Shown piece after piece: positions 1 to 8,772 of a stretch of 33,811 bases of DNA. The notes under the pieces were generated by a model. That model saw only the letters and a program-made list of their open reading frames with translations, did no database searches and was not told the origin of the DNA. The stretch's first letter is position 1; every line of letters starts with the position of its first letter. A program made the position numbers and the translations under genes. Source of the stretch: a virus; the IMG/VR virus record IMGVR_UViG_3300011440_000043, positions 1 to 33,811 of that record. The stretch is one strand, 5' to 3'.

Positions 1-30
1 ATTTTCTCACGCACTTACCGGGGTACCTTT

Positions 31-1638
31 TTGGGTAACGCTACGGCGGTTCAAAGGGCGGCACAGGGGAACCTGGCCGACAAACGCAAGCGCAAATTGC
101 CGTGGGAGAAAAAAGGGCTGTCGCGCGTCGAACGGGTGATCGCGTTTCTTGAGTTTTTACCGATTACCAAGGGCATCAAGATCGGGACCAACCTGAAATT
201 GTTGCCGGGTCAACGGCAGTTTATCGAGCGGGTCTATGGGTCGACCGAGGTGCGGATAGCGGTGCGATCCGAGGCGCGCGGCAACGGCAAGACGGGGTTG
301 GTGGCCGGCCTGGCGCTGTGCCATCTGCTGGGACCGGAAGCCGAGGAGCGCGGCGAGTGCTATTCAGCGGCGGTGAACCGGCAGCAATCGGCGCTGATGC
401 ATGACGAGATGACGGCGATCATCGAGGCGGTGGACGAGTTTGCGGCGGTGACCAGGATCCGCAGCGGTGGCCAGCGGCGCTGCATTGAGGTGACCGACGG
501 CAAGGGCAAGGGTTCCAAATACGAGGCGCTATCGTCCGATGCGCGGCGCGGCCATGGCCTGGCGCCGAGCTGGTGGGCCTATGACGAGATGGCGCAGACG
601 CGGGACCGCAAGTTATTCGACGCGCTGCGGACCGCGATGGGCAAGCGCAAGTCTTGCCTGGGGATCATTCTGTCGACGCAGGCCGAGGACGACGAACATC
701 CGCTGTCGCAATTGATCGACGACGGGCTGGCCGGCAACGATCCGGCGCTGATTATTGACCTGACCTGTGCGCCGGTGACGGCGGATGTGTTCGACCACGA
801 CGTGATCCGCGCTGCCAATCCGGCGCTGGGGATATTCCTGGATCCCGAAACCCTGTTCAAGGAGGCCGACCAGGCGCGGCGGATGCCGAGCGCGGAAAGC
901 GCATTCCGCAATCTGAGATGCAACCAGCGCATAGCTGCGGCGAGCGATCTTTTGTGCACGCCGTCGGTGTGGAACCTGGGCGACGAGACTGTCGACGACG
1001 AGATTTTTCATGATGGCCGGCCGGTGTATGGCGGGCTGGATCTGTCGGCGCGGCTGGACCTGACGGCGCTGGTGCTTTGCGCCGAGGACGACCGGTCGCG
1101 AATTCATATCAAGGCGATGGCCTGGACGCCGGAAAAGACCCTGTTGACGCGGACGCAGCGCGACGGCGCGCCCTATGACGCCTGGCACCGTGGCGGCCAT
1201 TTGCTGGCCACGCCGGGACTGACGATCGATTATGACTATGTCATCGCGGACATTGCCACGGCGACCGAGGGCATGAACCTGGCGCGGATTGGCTATGACA
1301 AGTGGAACATCATACGGCTGATGTCGGACATGGCGCGGCTCGGGATTACGCTGCCGCTGGAGGGTTTTGTCCAGGGCTACAAGAGCTATTCGCCGGCGAT
1401 CCGTGAATTCGAGGTGGCGGCGACCGAAGGCCGGCTGGTGCATGGCGGTCATCCGGTGCTGCGGTGGTGCATTTCCAACACGGTGCTGCACCATGAAGCC
1501 GGCACGCCGCAGGGCAACCGCAAGCCGGAAAAGCGTCGCACCTATGGCCGGATTGATTTGGCGGTGGCGCTGTTGATGGCGCTCGGCTCGATGAAGTGTG
1601 GAGAACCGGCGGTCGAAGCGTCGGCGCTGATCGCATAA
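31..1638 (+). CDS. terL: Terminase large subunit (packaging ATPase-nuclease), 5' end uncertain
   Basis: The motor that pumps phage DNA into proheads and cuts it. The N-terminal ATPase domain shows a Walker A loop RGNGKT (residues 83-88) after a GQRQF adenine-binding-like segment, and a Walker B strand WWAYDE (181-186). A likely coupling motif (ILSTQAED) lies near 212-219. The C-terminal RNase H-like nuclease shows GGLDLS (D336) and RIDLAVA (D508) as candidate metal ligands. At 535 aa it fits HK97-type terminases. The TTG at 31 is only the first start in the window: the frame is open back to base 1, so the real start may lie outside. No small terminase was recognised. The next gene follows after 14 nt behind a GAAAGGA ribosome site. 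Confidence 0.93.
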   Translation: MGNATAVQRAAQGNLADKRKRKLPWEKKGLSRVERVIAFLEFLPITKGIKIGTNLKLLPGQRQFIERVYGSTEVRIAVRSEARGNGKTGLVAGLALCHLLGPEAEERGECYSAAVNRQQSALMHDEMTAIIEAVDEFAAVTRIRSGGQRRCIEVTDGKGKGSKYEALSSDARRGHGLAPSWWAYDEMAQTRDRKLFDALRTAMGKRKSCLGIILSTQAEDDEHPLSQLIDDGLAGNDPALIIDLTCAPVTADVFDHDVIRAANPALGIFLDPETLFKEADQARRMPSAESAFRNLRCNQRIAAASDLLCTPSVWNLGDETVDDEIFHDGRPVYGGLDLSARLDLTALVLCAEDDRSRIHIKAMAWTPEKTLLTRTQRDGAPYDAWHRGGHLLATPGLTIDYDYVIADIATATEGMNLARIGYDKWNIIRLMSDMARLGITLPLEGFVQGYKSYSPAIREFEVAATEGRLVHGGHPVLRWCISNTVLHHEAGTPQGNRKPEKRRTYGRIDLAVALLMALGSMKCGEPAVEASALIA

Positions 1639-1652
1639 CGAAAGGATAGGCT

Positions 1653-2078
1653 ATGGCTACCTTTAACAAATATCTGCTGTTCGTCGACGAAATCGCGGCC
1701 GGTGGCCACAATCTGAAAACCGCGGTGCTGAAGTGCGCGCTGACCAACACCGCGCCAACGCTGGCGACCGATACGGTCTGGAACCTGACGGTGGCGCCGG
1801 CGCCGGTTGCGGCCAACAACTACACCGCAGGCGGCAACACGTTGGTGACGGCGTCGGCGACGACATCGGCCGGCGTGTTTAAACTGGTGTTGAACGATAC
1901 CGTGTTCACCGCGACCGCCGGCGGCATCGGGCCATTCCGCTATGCGATCATCTACAATTCGAGCGCGACCAACAAGGTGGTCGGTTCGTATGATTACGGT
2001 TCATCGATCACGCTGGCCGACACCGAGACGTTCACGGTCGATTTCGATCCGACCAACGGCGTGTTGACGCTGACGTAA
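1653..2078 (+). CDS. Putative phage structural/decoration protein
   Basis: A 141-residue protein rich in Thr, Ala, Gly and Asn, with alternating hydrophobic strands and almost no helix-forming stretches. That composition fits a small beta-sandwich virion protein, for example a decoration or fibre-associated protein. An AAGGA ribosome site sits 7 nt before the ATG. The last base of its stop codon is the first base of the next ATG, so it is translationally coupled to the fibre-like gene that follows. No catalytic motif or signal peptide is visible. The exact role is unknown; structural is an inference from composition and position. Confidence 0.72.
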   Translation: MATFNKYLLFVDEIAAGGHNLKTAVLKCALTNTAPTLATDTVWNLTVAPAPVAANNYTAGGNTLVTASATTSAGVFKLVLNDTVFTATAGGIGPFRYAIIYNSSATNKVVGSYDYGSSITLADTETFTVDFDPTNGVLTLT

Positions 2079-3361
2079 TGGCCGACCAGCTACTGACGTC
2101 ATATCCCGAACTGGCGTTGACGCATGTGCTGGGTCACACCAGCGGCAACGTTGTAGGCAGGGCGGCGGTTTCGTCGTTGGGCGGTGGCGGCTCACCGGGC
2201 GGCTCAACACTGCAATTGCAGTATAACAACGGGGGCGCGTTCGCGGGCCTTGCCGGTTCGTCGGTTAGCGGCGGCACCCTTTCGCTCAACGGCGGCACGA
2301 TCACGGCGAACGCGCCGATACTGAATTTGGTGCAGGAGTGGAATAACGCGACCACGGGGTTCAAAGGGATCGCCCTCAATATCACCAACACCGCTTCGCA
2401 GTGGGACAGTATGCTGCTCGACATGAAGGTCGGCGGTGCAAGTATGCTTGCCGTTAGCCCGTCGGGTCAGATTTTTGCAACTTCAATATCTGGGCCAGCC
2501 ACTGGGGCGCTTGGCGGCGCGCCCGAAGGCAAACTGGAGTTTGTGTTCGGTGGATTATCGTTAAACACTCAAAACAATACGATGGCTATCTATACCTATG
2601 GCGCGGGCACCACGCCCAAACAGTGGCTTTTGCGCTCCGATAACCTATGGATGTGGTCTGCCGACAATGCTGGCGCTGTCGGGGAAGTGGCGCTGTCGCG
2701 ACCAACTACCGCTACGATAGCTATTACCCACAACACCAAAACATCCCCAACAGCATTTCAAGTCTACAACACCACCGACAGTGCTATAGCCCCTCCGACC
2801 AACTACGAACGCGGCGTGTTCGATTGGACGACGACCGCCAACACGTTGACCATCGGGGCGCAGAAGGGCGGAACAGGGACCGGCCGAGACATCAAATTTG
2901 TCGCGGCATCAACTCTACATGCTAACAATTGGCTGGGCTATGGCGGCAGTGCGGGAGGGTTTAAGCTCAATTATGAAGTGGGGTACGAATCCCTTTCGCA
3001 GATTATATTGCACGATAATGTGCGCGAAGTATTCCTGATCAGCCCTAACACCAAGGCGTTCAATTTTCTCGGCGACTGGTTAATTACATTTTCAGCAAAT
3101 ACGTCTTCTGGCGTTTGTTGGAGCAACATTGATGCTGGTCTCGGCCGTGCCGCAGCCGGCGTCCTTGAAATCAACAACGGCACCGCAGGCACGTTCCGCG
3201 ATTTGAAGCTGCGCAGCGTCTACGCCACTACGAAAGCAGGTGCGCCGGTTGCCGCTGATGTTCCTGCCGGAACGTTCATGGTCATCCGCGACACGTCCGG
3301 TTCTACCACCAAATTGTACTACAACAACGGCGGCACGTTGCAGAGCGTTGCGCTAGCATAA
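2078..3361 (+). CDS. Putative tail fibre / receptor-binding structural protein
   Basis: A 427-residue Gly/Asn/Thr/Ser-rich protein. The N-terminal segment with LQLQYNNGG followed by GTLSLNGGTIT resembles strand-turn repeats of phage fibres and appendages. The C-terminus (PVAADVPAGTFMVIRDTSG... LYYNNGGTLQSVAL) is a pattern familiar from the ends of fibre and appendage proteins. It starts at the TAATG overlap with the preceding gene. Base composition drops in the middle: 27/60 GC at 2701-2760 and 24/60 at 3061-3120, against roughly 60-65% in the flanking genes. This suggests the body was acquired separately, as often happens with receptor-binding genes. Receptor specificity cannot be read from the sequence. 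Confidence 0.65.
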   Translation: MADQLLTSYPELALTHVLGHTSGNVVGRAAVSSLGGGGSPGGSTLQLQYNNGGAFAGLAGSSVSGGTLSLNGGTITANAPILNLVQEWNNATTGFKGIALNITNTASQWDSMLLDMKVGGASMLAVSPSGQIFATSISGPATGALGGAPEGKLEFVFGGLSLNTQNNTMAIYTYGAGTTPKQWLLRSDNLWMWSADNAGAVGEVALSRPTTATIAITHNTKTSPTAFQVYNTTDSAIAPPTNYERGVFDWTTTANTLTIGAQKGGTGTGRDIKFVAASTLHANNWLGYGGSAGGFKLNYEVGYESLSQIILHDNVREVFLISPNTKAFNFLGDWLITFSANTSSGVCWSNIDAGLGRAAAGVLEINNGTAGTFRDLKLRSVYATTKAGAPVAADVPAGTFMVIRDTSGSTTKLYYNNGGTLQSVALA

Positions 3362-3373
3362 GGGGATTACACA

Positions 3374-3661
3374 GTGGCCAATCCGAATACCGTCATCAAC
3401 AATTTCAGCGAGACTATCATCCAATACATTCGGCTGACGCAGACACTGCGCACCATGAACGATCAGTTGGCGCAGGACCCGGAGATCATCACCGAGTACT
3501 TTGCACAGACGCCCGGCACTGGCTTTCCCGGCTCCGGTGCCCGCACCGACATCGACGCGACAGATGTTGCGGCGGCGCAGGCGGCCATCGAACAGATGCT
3601 GTTCGCTTTTGACAGTGGCGAACCGCCGCAAAAGGCCGCGCTCTACAAGATGCAGCCATGA
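3374..3661 (+). CDS. Small hypothetical phage protein (95 aa)
   Basis: Predicted to start with GTG at 3374, behind AAGGGGATT at 3360-3368. The product begins MANPNTVINNF and has two helical stretches, around residues 10-45 and 65-85, separated by a Gly/Pro-rich loop. It has no signal peptide, membrane segment or recognisable catalytic motif. It lies inside the fibre cluster and overlaps the next gene by 4 nt (ATGA), so it is probably co-translated with it. A short helical protein between fibre genes could be a trimerising or assembly helper, but nothing in the sequence proves that. Confidence 0.62.
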   Translation: MANPNTVINNFSETIIQYIRLTQTLRTMNDQLAQDPEIITEYFAQTPGTGFPGSGARTDIDATDVAAAQAAIEQMLFAFDSGEPPQKAALYKMQP

Positions 3662-3861
3662 TGGAAATTACGATCAGGTTCACGCAACAAGAGGTGCTCG
3701 CGCTTCAGCAACTGATCCATATCGCCGTGCAGGCGCGGGGAATGGAGGTCGCCGAGGCGGGCGTCGTTTTGTCGAAGAAGATAAAGGATGCCGCCGATCT
3801 GTCGGCAAAGGGGGAAGAAACACCTAAGGATATTTCCATGTACCCTCGCGCCGCCGAATAA
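3658..3861 (+). CDS. Small hypothetical helical phage protein (67 aa)
   Basis: A 67-residue protein starting MMEITIRFTQQEVLALQQLIH and almost entirely helix-predicting to about residue 50, with heptad-like leucine/valine spacing. Its start overlaps the preceding stop by 4 nt (ATGA), which supports real translation. It lies just upstream of the large glycine-rich fibre gene. Function unknown. It could be a small helper of the neighbouring fibre, but only position supports this. Confidence 0.6.
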   Translation: MMEITIRFTQQEVLALQQLIHIAVQARGMEVAEAGVVLSKKIKDAADLSAKGEETPKDISMYPRAAE

Positions 3862-3874
3862 ATAAGGGCGCAAC

Positions 3875-6385
3875 GTGGCTGTAACGAAGCGCGTATTTAT
3901 TACGGTTACAGGCGCAGGAACATTTACAATCCCGGCTGACTGGGCCGCAACCAACACCATCGAGATTATCGGCGGCGGGGGTTCGGGACGCGGCAATACG
4001 ACCGGCGGCGCTGGCGGCGGCGGCGGCGGCCAGTATCGCAAGCTTACCAACATCACGAAGACGCCTTCCACCGTCATCAACCTCGCGGTTGGCATCGGCG
4101 GGGCGGTCGCATCCGGATCCTCCACGGCGGGCGGCAATACGTGGTGGGACGGCACCACGTTTGCGGGTGCGGCACTGAGCGCGCAAGGCGGCGCGGGCGG
4201 CGGCGCGCCTACGGCGGGCGCGGGCGGCACAACCGGCACGGGCGGCACCGGCGCTAATGGCGGCGCCGGCGGCGCGGGCTCTACCGTCCTGACGGCGGGC
4301 GGCGGTGGCGGTGCGGCAGGACCCGGCGGCGTAGGCGGCATCGGCGGGGCGGGCGACAGCAACGCCACGAGCGCTGACTTCGGCGGCAGCGGCGGCGGTG
4401 GCGCGGGCCTTACCGGCGCAGGTGGTAACGGCGGCGCTGGCACAAACACGGCTGGTGCGGCTGGTGCGGCGGGCGCGGGCGGTGGCGGCGCCGGTGGCGC
4501 TGGCGGGTCTGGCAACGGCTTACAACCTGCCGCTGGAACGGGCGTCTGGACCTCGACGCACCTGCCCGACACCACGACGGCCAGCGTGGTCACGATCGCG
4601 CCAGGCGGCGGTGGCGGTGGCGGTGGCTCGGCAGCATCCAGTTCCGGCGGCGCGGCGCGCGTCTACGGCGGCGGCGGCGGCGGTTCGGGCATGCTTGCGG
4701 CGGGCGCCGGGGCCGGTGCGCAAGGCGTCATTGTCATCACCTGGACAACGCTTGAAAACCGGACCCTGCCAGCCGACGCCGGTTCGTTCGCGCTGGACGG
4801 GCAGACCGTCACGCTGACCTATGTGCCCGCGCCGGCAGCGGGGGAAAGCATCGCAGCCGATACCGGCGCGTTCAATTACTACGGCTACCGGCACGTTGAT
4901 GGCGTTGCCATTCTCGACGAAGATAGCGACAGGATCCTTGACGAAGGCGGCGACAGCATTGTCGAGGTCGAGGATTTACACCAGGAGACGTATCTACGCG
5001 CAGCCAGGATAGCGGCTGCGGCCAATGGTTCGTTCGTTCTCGCCGGCATTGACGCCACGCTGACAAAGGCAGCGGCGGTTGTTCACCGCACGCTGACCGC
5101 GGAGCCTGGCGCGTTCGTGCTGTCGGGCAAGGCGGCGATCGCGCGCTATGGCCGCGCGGTCGGTGCTGTCAAGGGCACGTTCACACTGGCCGGCCAGACC
5201 ACCGGCTTGCGCACGGCGCGCAAGATGGCCGCGGCCAAGGGCGCATTTGTCCTGGCCGGCATTGACGCCACGCTGACGAAATCGACCGCGGTCGTTCACC
5301 GCACGCTGCCGGCCGAACAGGGCGCGTTTGTGCTGTCGGGCAAGGCGGCGGCGGTTCGATACGATCGCAAGCTGATTGCAGCCAAGGGCACCTTCGTTCT
5401 GTCGGGCCAGGCGGCGGCGCTGGCCTACGGCTCGGCAAAGGTCATGACGGCATCGGCCGGCGTGTTCACATTTGCCGGCCAGCCGGCGATTGCGCGCTAC
5501 GGTCACAAGCTTACGGCGGTCAAAGGTTCGTTTGTTCTCGCCGGCCAGCCGGCGATTGCGCGCTACGGTCACACGCTCGCGGCGATCAAGGGCACCTTCG
5601 TTCTGGCGGGGCAAGCGGCCGGCCTGAAATATGGCCACGTCGCGGTCGCGGCGAAAGGAACCTTTACGCTCAACGGCCAGGCGGCGGCGCTGGCCTACAA
5701 GCGGGTGATGCCGGCGGCCAGCGGCGCGTTCGTTGTCACCGGCCAGCTGGTCAACCTGGTTCATTCGGCCGACCATAATTTCAGTATGCCGGCGGCCAGC
5801 GGCGCGTTTGCGCTGTCGGGCAAGGCGGCGATTACCCGCTACGGCCACAAGCTGGCGGCGGTCAGGGGCACGTTCGTTCTGGCCGGCCAGCCGGCCGTCA
5901 CGGGCTGGGGCCGGGTTGGCGTTTCGGCCAAGGGCACCTTCACGCTGGCCGGGGTGCCGGCGGGCTTGCGGTTCGGCCACAAGCTTACGGCGGCGGCAGG
6001 TAGCTTCGCGCTATCGGGCAAGGCTGTCGGCCTGGTTTATTCGGCGGATCAAAACCGCCGGATGATTGCGGCGCCGGCGGCGTTTGCTCTGTCCGGCAAG
6101 GTTGCGCTTTTGCGGCAAGGGCGCGCGATCGCCGCGGCAAAGGGAACCTTCACGGTTACCGGCCAGCCGACTACGCTGCGCTATCCGAGGCGGTTCCGGC
6201 TCGATGCCGGCACGTTCACGATCGCCGGCCGCGACGCGATCCTGTTCTACACGTCGCTGACGCTGTCGCCGACCGCACCGGGCCAACTGATAGTAGCCAG
6301 TGCGGGCGACAGGATCATTGCGGTTGAAGCCGGCGACCGCATGATCGTGCTCGATGCCGACCGGCAAGAATTGATGGCGGCATAG
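3875..6385 (+). CDS. Glycine-rich repeat tail fibre-like protein (836 aa)
   Basis: Starts at GTG 3875 with AAGGGCG upstream. Residues about 1-30 (TFTIPADW...IEIIGGGGSG) match the opening of phage glycine-rich domains. Residues about 30-290 are dominated by Gly-Gly/Ala runs of the kind that can pack as polyglycine helices in phage adhesins. After about residue 295 come some twenty copies of a 20-25 residue unit built on G-[TSA]-F-[VTA]-L-[AS]-G-[QK], for example KGTFVLAGQAAGLKYGH, probably beta-hairpins forming an extended rod. The C-terminus contains GDRIIAVEAGDRMIVLDADR and abuts the fibre-tail adaptor gene, 2 nt downstream. Long antisense frames over this gene are by-products of its repeated GGC/GCC codons. 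Fibre function is inferred. Confidence 0.78.
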   Translation: MAVTKRVFITVTGAGTFTIPADWAATNTIEIIGGGGSGRGNTTGGAGGGGGGQYRKLTNITKTPSTVINLAVGIGGAVASGSSTAGGNTWWDGTTFAGAALSAQGGAGGGAPTAGAGGTTGTGGTGANGGAGGAGSTVLTAGGGGGAAGPGGVGGIGGAGDSNATSADFGGSGGGGAGLTGAGGNGGAGTNTAGAAGAAGAGGGGAGGAGGSGNGLQPAAGTGVWTSTHLPDTTTASVVTIAPGGGGGGGGSAASSSGGAARVYGGGGGGSGMLAAGAGAGAQGVIVITWTTLENRTLPADAGSFALDGQTVTLTYVPAPAAGESIAADTGAFNYYGYRHVDGVAILDEDSDRILDEGGDSIVEVEDLHQETYLRAARIAAAANGSFVLAGIDATLTKAAAVVHRTLTAEPGAFVLSGKAAIARYGRAVGAVKGTFTLAGQTTGLRTARKMAAAKGAFVLAGIDATLTKSTAVVHRTLPAEQGAFVLSGKAAAVRYDRKLIAAKGTFVLSGQAAALAYGSAKVMTASAGVFTFAGQPAIARYGHKLTAVKGSFVLAGQPAIARYGHTLAAIKGTFVLAGQAAGLKYGHVAVAAKGTFTLNGQAAALAYKRVMPAASGAFVVTGQLVNLVHSADHNFSMPAASGAFALSGKAAITRYGHKLAAVRGTFVLAGQPAVTGWGRVGVSAKGTFTLAGVPAGLRFGHKLTAAAGSFALSGKAVGLVYSADQNRRMIAAPAAFALSGKVALLRQGRAIAAAKGTFTVTGQPTTLRYPRRFRLDAGTFTIAGRDAILFYTSLTLSPTAPGQLIVASAGDRIIAVEAGDRMIVLDADRQELMAA

Positions 6386-6387
6386 AT

Positions 6388-6663
6388 ATGGCAAGACGCT
6401 GGACCGATCCGAAGGATCCCGATGAGATCCTCGATTACGGGGTTGACTGGGAACAGCCGCTGGCCGGCGATCTGATATCGACCTCTACCTGGACCGTGCC
6501 GGTGGGCGTCACCGGCGGTATCCAGACCAAGACCGACACCACCACCACGATCTGGCTATCCGGTGGGACCGCCGGCCAGGATTACGATTTGCTCAACCGG
6601 ATCGTCACGGTTGGCGGCCGAACCCGCGACCAGACCTGCACGCTGCGGGTCAGGACCAAGTAG
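6388..6663 (+). CDS. Phage fibre-tail adaptor-like protein
   Basis: A 91-residue protein with DPKDPDEILDYGVDW, then ISTSTWTVP, a Thr-rich strand region and a C-terminus with GRTRDQTCTLRVRTK. This pattern (Asp/Pro-rich start, 'DYxxDW', 'STSTWTV', terminal 'xxxRTxDQTxTLRV') is typical of small phage fibre-tail adaptor proteins. It follows the repeat fibre gene by 2 nt, which agrees with an attachment role for that fibre. A GG-containing leader lies before the ATG. The name is recalled from the family pattern, not from a search. Confidence 0.72.
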   Translation: MARRWTDPKDPDEILDYGVDWEQPLAGDLISTSTWTVPVGVTGGIQTKTDTTTTIWLSGGTAGQDYDLLNRIVTVGGRTRDQTCTLRVRTK

Positions 6664-6674
6664 GAAACCACACC

Positions 6675-8699
6675 ATGATCACCAAGGAAACCGCGGCGCC
6701 ACCGCCGGGTGCGAACCCGCGTGAATTCGTCATGAGCGATGGCACGGTCGACCGCATGGGCGACATTGTCGAGGCATCGGGCTGGCAACTCAGCGACATC
6801 AAGTCACCGCCGCCGGTGCTGTTCAACCACAACCGCGATGTTGTGTTGGGTGTCTGGAAAAATCTGCGGGTCGATCGCGGCCGGCTGATCGGCACCATCC
6901 AATGGATGGAAACCGACTATCCCTTGGTGCGCTATGCGCGCCAACTGGTCGACCAGGATATTCTGCGCACCGTGTCGGTTGGGTTTCAACCGACCGAATA
7001 TGAACCGCTCGATCCAAAGAAACCGCACGGTGGCCAACGGTTTACCCGCCAGCAATTGCTGGAATGCTCGATCGTCTCGGTGCCGGCCAATCCGAATGCA
7101 CTGGCTGTTTCCCGTCAACTGCAAATCCCACGCGATATCGAAAGCGTCCTGTTCGGCAAGCCTGCCGCAGAACCGGCGACGATCGATCGCGTGTATCACG
7201 GCAAGCCTGCCGCACCATCCCATGAAATCAAAAGGGGTTCGACCATGTCGACCACTTCAACCGTTGCTGCACGAATACTCAATGCCCAGAACAATATCCA
7301 TGTCTTGCGCGATGCACTCAACGAGCTGTCGGGCAAGGAGAATATGAACGAAGACGAAGCGCAGCGTTATGGCGACCTGCCGAAACAGATCGACGCCGCG
7401 AAAGCCGAACTGGAAACGCACCAGGCGGCCGAGCGCGCCATGATGGACGACATCGCCAACAACCGATCGACGCCGTCGCAGCGGGAGGAACCCATCACCT
7501 ATCCTGCAACGCAATCGCAGGAGATCGCGCCGTTGACGCTGCCGCGGGCAGACGTGACGCGCACCTTCGCAATGCCGAAAAAGAAAATGGAATATTCGGA
7601 ATTGCTGCTTCGCTCGCTGGCGTGCTGGACCAAGGCCGAGGCATCGCATGAGCGCAATCTCGACAAGGCGCTTCGCGAGATGTACCGCGGTGACGAGTTC
7701 ACCGGCCAGGTGCTGCGCGCGGTGACCAATCCGGCGACAACGACGACGGCGACGTGGGCGGCCGAACTGACCGACACGCTGACGACCGGCTTCCTCGATC
7801 GGCTGATCCCGGCCAGCATCTACACGCAACTGACGGGCATGGGTGTCAAGTATACCTTTGGCAATGCCAATCAGTTGAAGATCCCGGTTCGGGCGGCAGC
7901 GGCTGTCGGCGCCGTCGGTTCGTTGGCCGGCGCGTGGGTTGGTGAGGGTGCGGCCAAGCCGGTCCGTCGGGCGAGCTTCTCGACCGTGTCGCTGGTGCCT
8001 AACAAGCTGGCGGTGATCTCGACGTTCACCGAGGAGATGGCAACCTATAGTCCCTACGCGATCGAAAGCATCATTCGCCAGGGCATGGCCGACGATACCT
8101 CGATTGCGCTCGACAGCTATCTGATCGACGCCGTTGCGAGCTCGGCAACGCGGCCGGCCGGGTTGCTGAATGCGGCGGCCTGGGGCACCGGCACCATCGC
8201 GCCGTCGGCGGCAACGCCTGCCACCGCGGCGATGGTGGCGGATCTCAAGGCGCTTGTCGCGGCGCTGACTGCACAGAACGGCGGACGCAAGATTGCCATT
8301 CTGATGAACCCGGCACAGGCGCTCGCGCTCGGGTTTGCGCAGACGACGACCGGCGATTTCCTCTTTACGGATCGCCAGCAGGCCGGGAGCAAGTTCGGGG
8401 TGTCGTTCGTGGTGAGCAACTCCATACCTGCGGCGCGTGTCATCGCCGTTGATACGGAGGACTTCGCATCGGCCACCGGGGACGCACCGAAGTTCGCGGT
8501 ATCGACCGACGCAACACTGCACGAGGAAGATACGACACCGCTGCCGCTGGCAACGGGTGCACAGGGTAGCGGCGTGCTTGCCACGCCGATGCGGTCGCTG
8601 TTCCAGACCGACGCGGTCGCGGTGAGAATGACGCTCTACGTGTCATGGGCGATGCGGCGTTCCGGCATGGTGCAAACCATCTCGCCGGTGATCTGGTAG
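6675..8699 (+). CDS. HK97-type prohead protease fused to major capsid protein
   Basis: One 674-residue frame with two head-assembly functions. Residues about 15-150 form a prohead protease of the S78/HK97 type: FNHNRD (His52), TVSVGF (Ser101) and LLECSIVSVPANPNA (Glu130) are the expected catalytic His, Ser and acidic residue. Residues about 150-190 are a linker with two copies of GKPAA. Residues about 191-270 are the helical scaffold-like delta region. From about 285 onward is an HK97-fold capsid, with the ordered start LLRSLACWTKAE and the end MRRSGMVQTISPVIW. A strong ribosome site precedes Met191, so free capsid protein can probably also be made (separate entry). In HK97 these are two genes. 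A terminator-like hairpin follows. Confidence 0.9.
   Translation: MITKETAAPPPGANPREFVMSDGTVDRMGDIVEASGWQLSDIKSPPPVLFNHNRDVVLGVWKNLRVDRGRLIGTIQWMETDYPLVRYARQLVDQDILRTVSVGFQPTEYEPLDPKKPHGGQRFTRQQLLECSIVSVPANPNALAVSRQLQIPRDIESVLFGKPAAEPATIDRVYHGKPAAPSHEIKRGSTMSTTSTVAARILNAQNNIHVLRDALNELSGKENMNEDEAQRYGDLPKQIDAAKAELETHQAAERAMMDDIANNRSTPSQREEPITYPATQSQEIAPLTLPRADVTRTFAMPKKKMEYSELLLRSLACWTKAEASHERNLDKALREMYRGDEFTGQVLRAVTNPATTTTATWAAELTDTLTTGFLDRLIPASIYTQLTGMGVKYTFGNANQLKIPVRAAAAVGAVGSLAGAWVGEGAAKPVRRASFSTVSLVPNKLAVISTFTEEMATYSPYAIESIIRQGMADDTSIALDSYLIDAVASSATRPAGLLNAAAWGTGTIAPSAATPATAAMVADLKALVAALTAQNGGRKIAILMNPAQALALGFAQTTTGDFLFTDRQQAGSKFGVSFVVSNSIPAARVIAVDTEDFASATGDAPKFAVSTDATLHEEDTTPLPLATGAQGSGVLATPMRSLFQTDAVAVRMTLYVSWAMRRSGMVQTISPVIW
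7231..7247 (+). promoter_or_regulatory. Internal ribosome site and ATG for free capsid protein
   Basis: Within the protease-capsid frame, AAAAGGGG ends at 7237 and is followed 7 nt later by an in-frame ATG at 7245 (codon 191). Translation from here would give a 484-residue protein starting MSTTSTVAARILNAQ, which is exactly where a stand-alone HK97-type capsid precursor would begin. This is the strongest ribosome site in the region and suggests abundant capsid with a small amount of fused protease. Confidence 0.65.
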
Positions 8700-8702
8700 C
8701 AA

Positions 8703-8747
8703 AGCCGTTCCGCGCTCCGGTATTCAACCGGAGCGCGGGAAACGGTT
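8703..8747 (+). terminator. Strong hairpin after capsid gene (terminator-like)
   Basis: A perfect 12-bp stem (8710-8721 with 8727-8738) has a 5-nt loop ATTCA. It can be extended by AGCCGT/ACGGTT at the base, with one G-U pair and a small bulge. The run of T after it is short (TTT), so it may act as a partial terminator, an mRNA 3'-end stabiliser for the capsid message, or both. It sits 4 nt after the capsid stop. Confidence 0.55.
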
Positions 8748-8772
8748 TGAAAACGATAGAGGGATAATTCCG

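Noticed and set aside
3643-4593. A 316-aa minus-strand frame of Pro/Ala-rich sequence
   Set aside because: It is the antisense of the Gly-rich fibre (GGC/GCC codons); it has no ribosome site and no folded-protein character.
4994-5980. A 328-aa minus-strand frame rich in Arg, Gly and Asn repeats
   Set aside because: Its repeats mirror the G-x-F-x-L-x-G units of the fibre gene on the plus strand.
7257-8522. A 421-aa minus-strand frame over the capsid gene
   Set aside because: Arg-rich antisense of the capsid; no ribosome site or domain.
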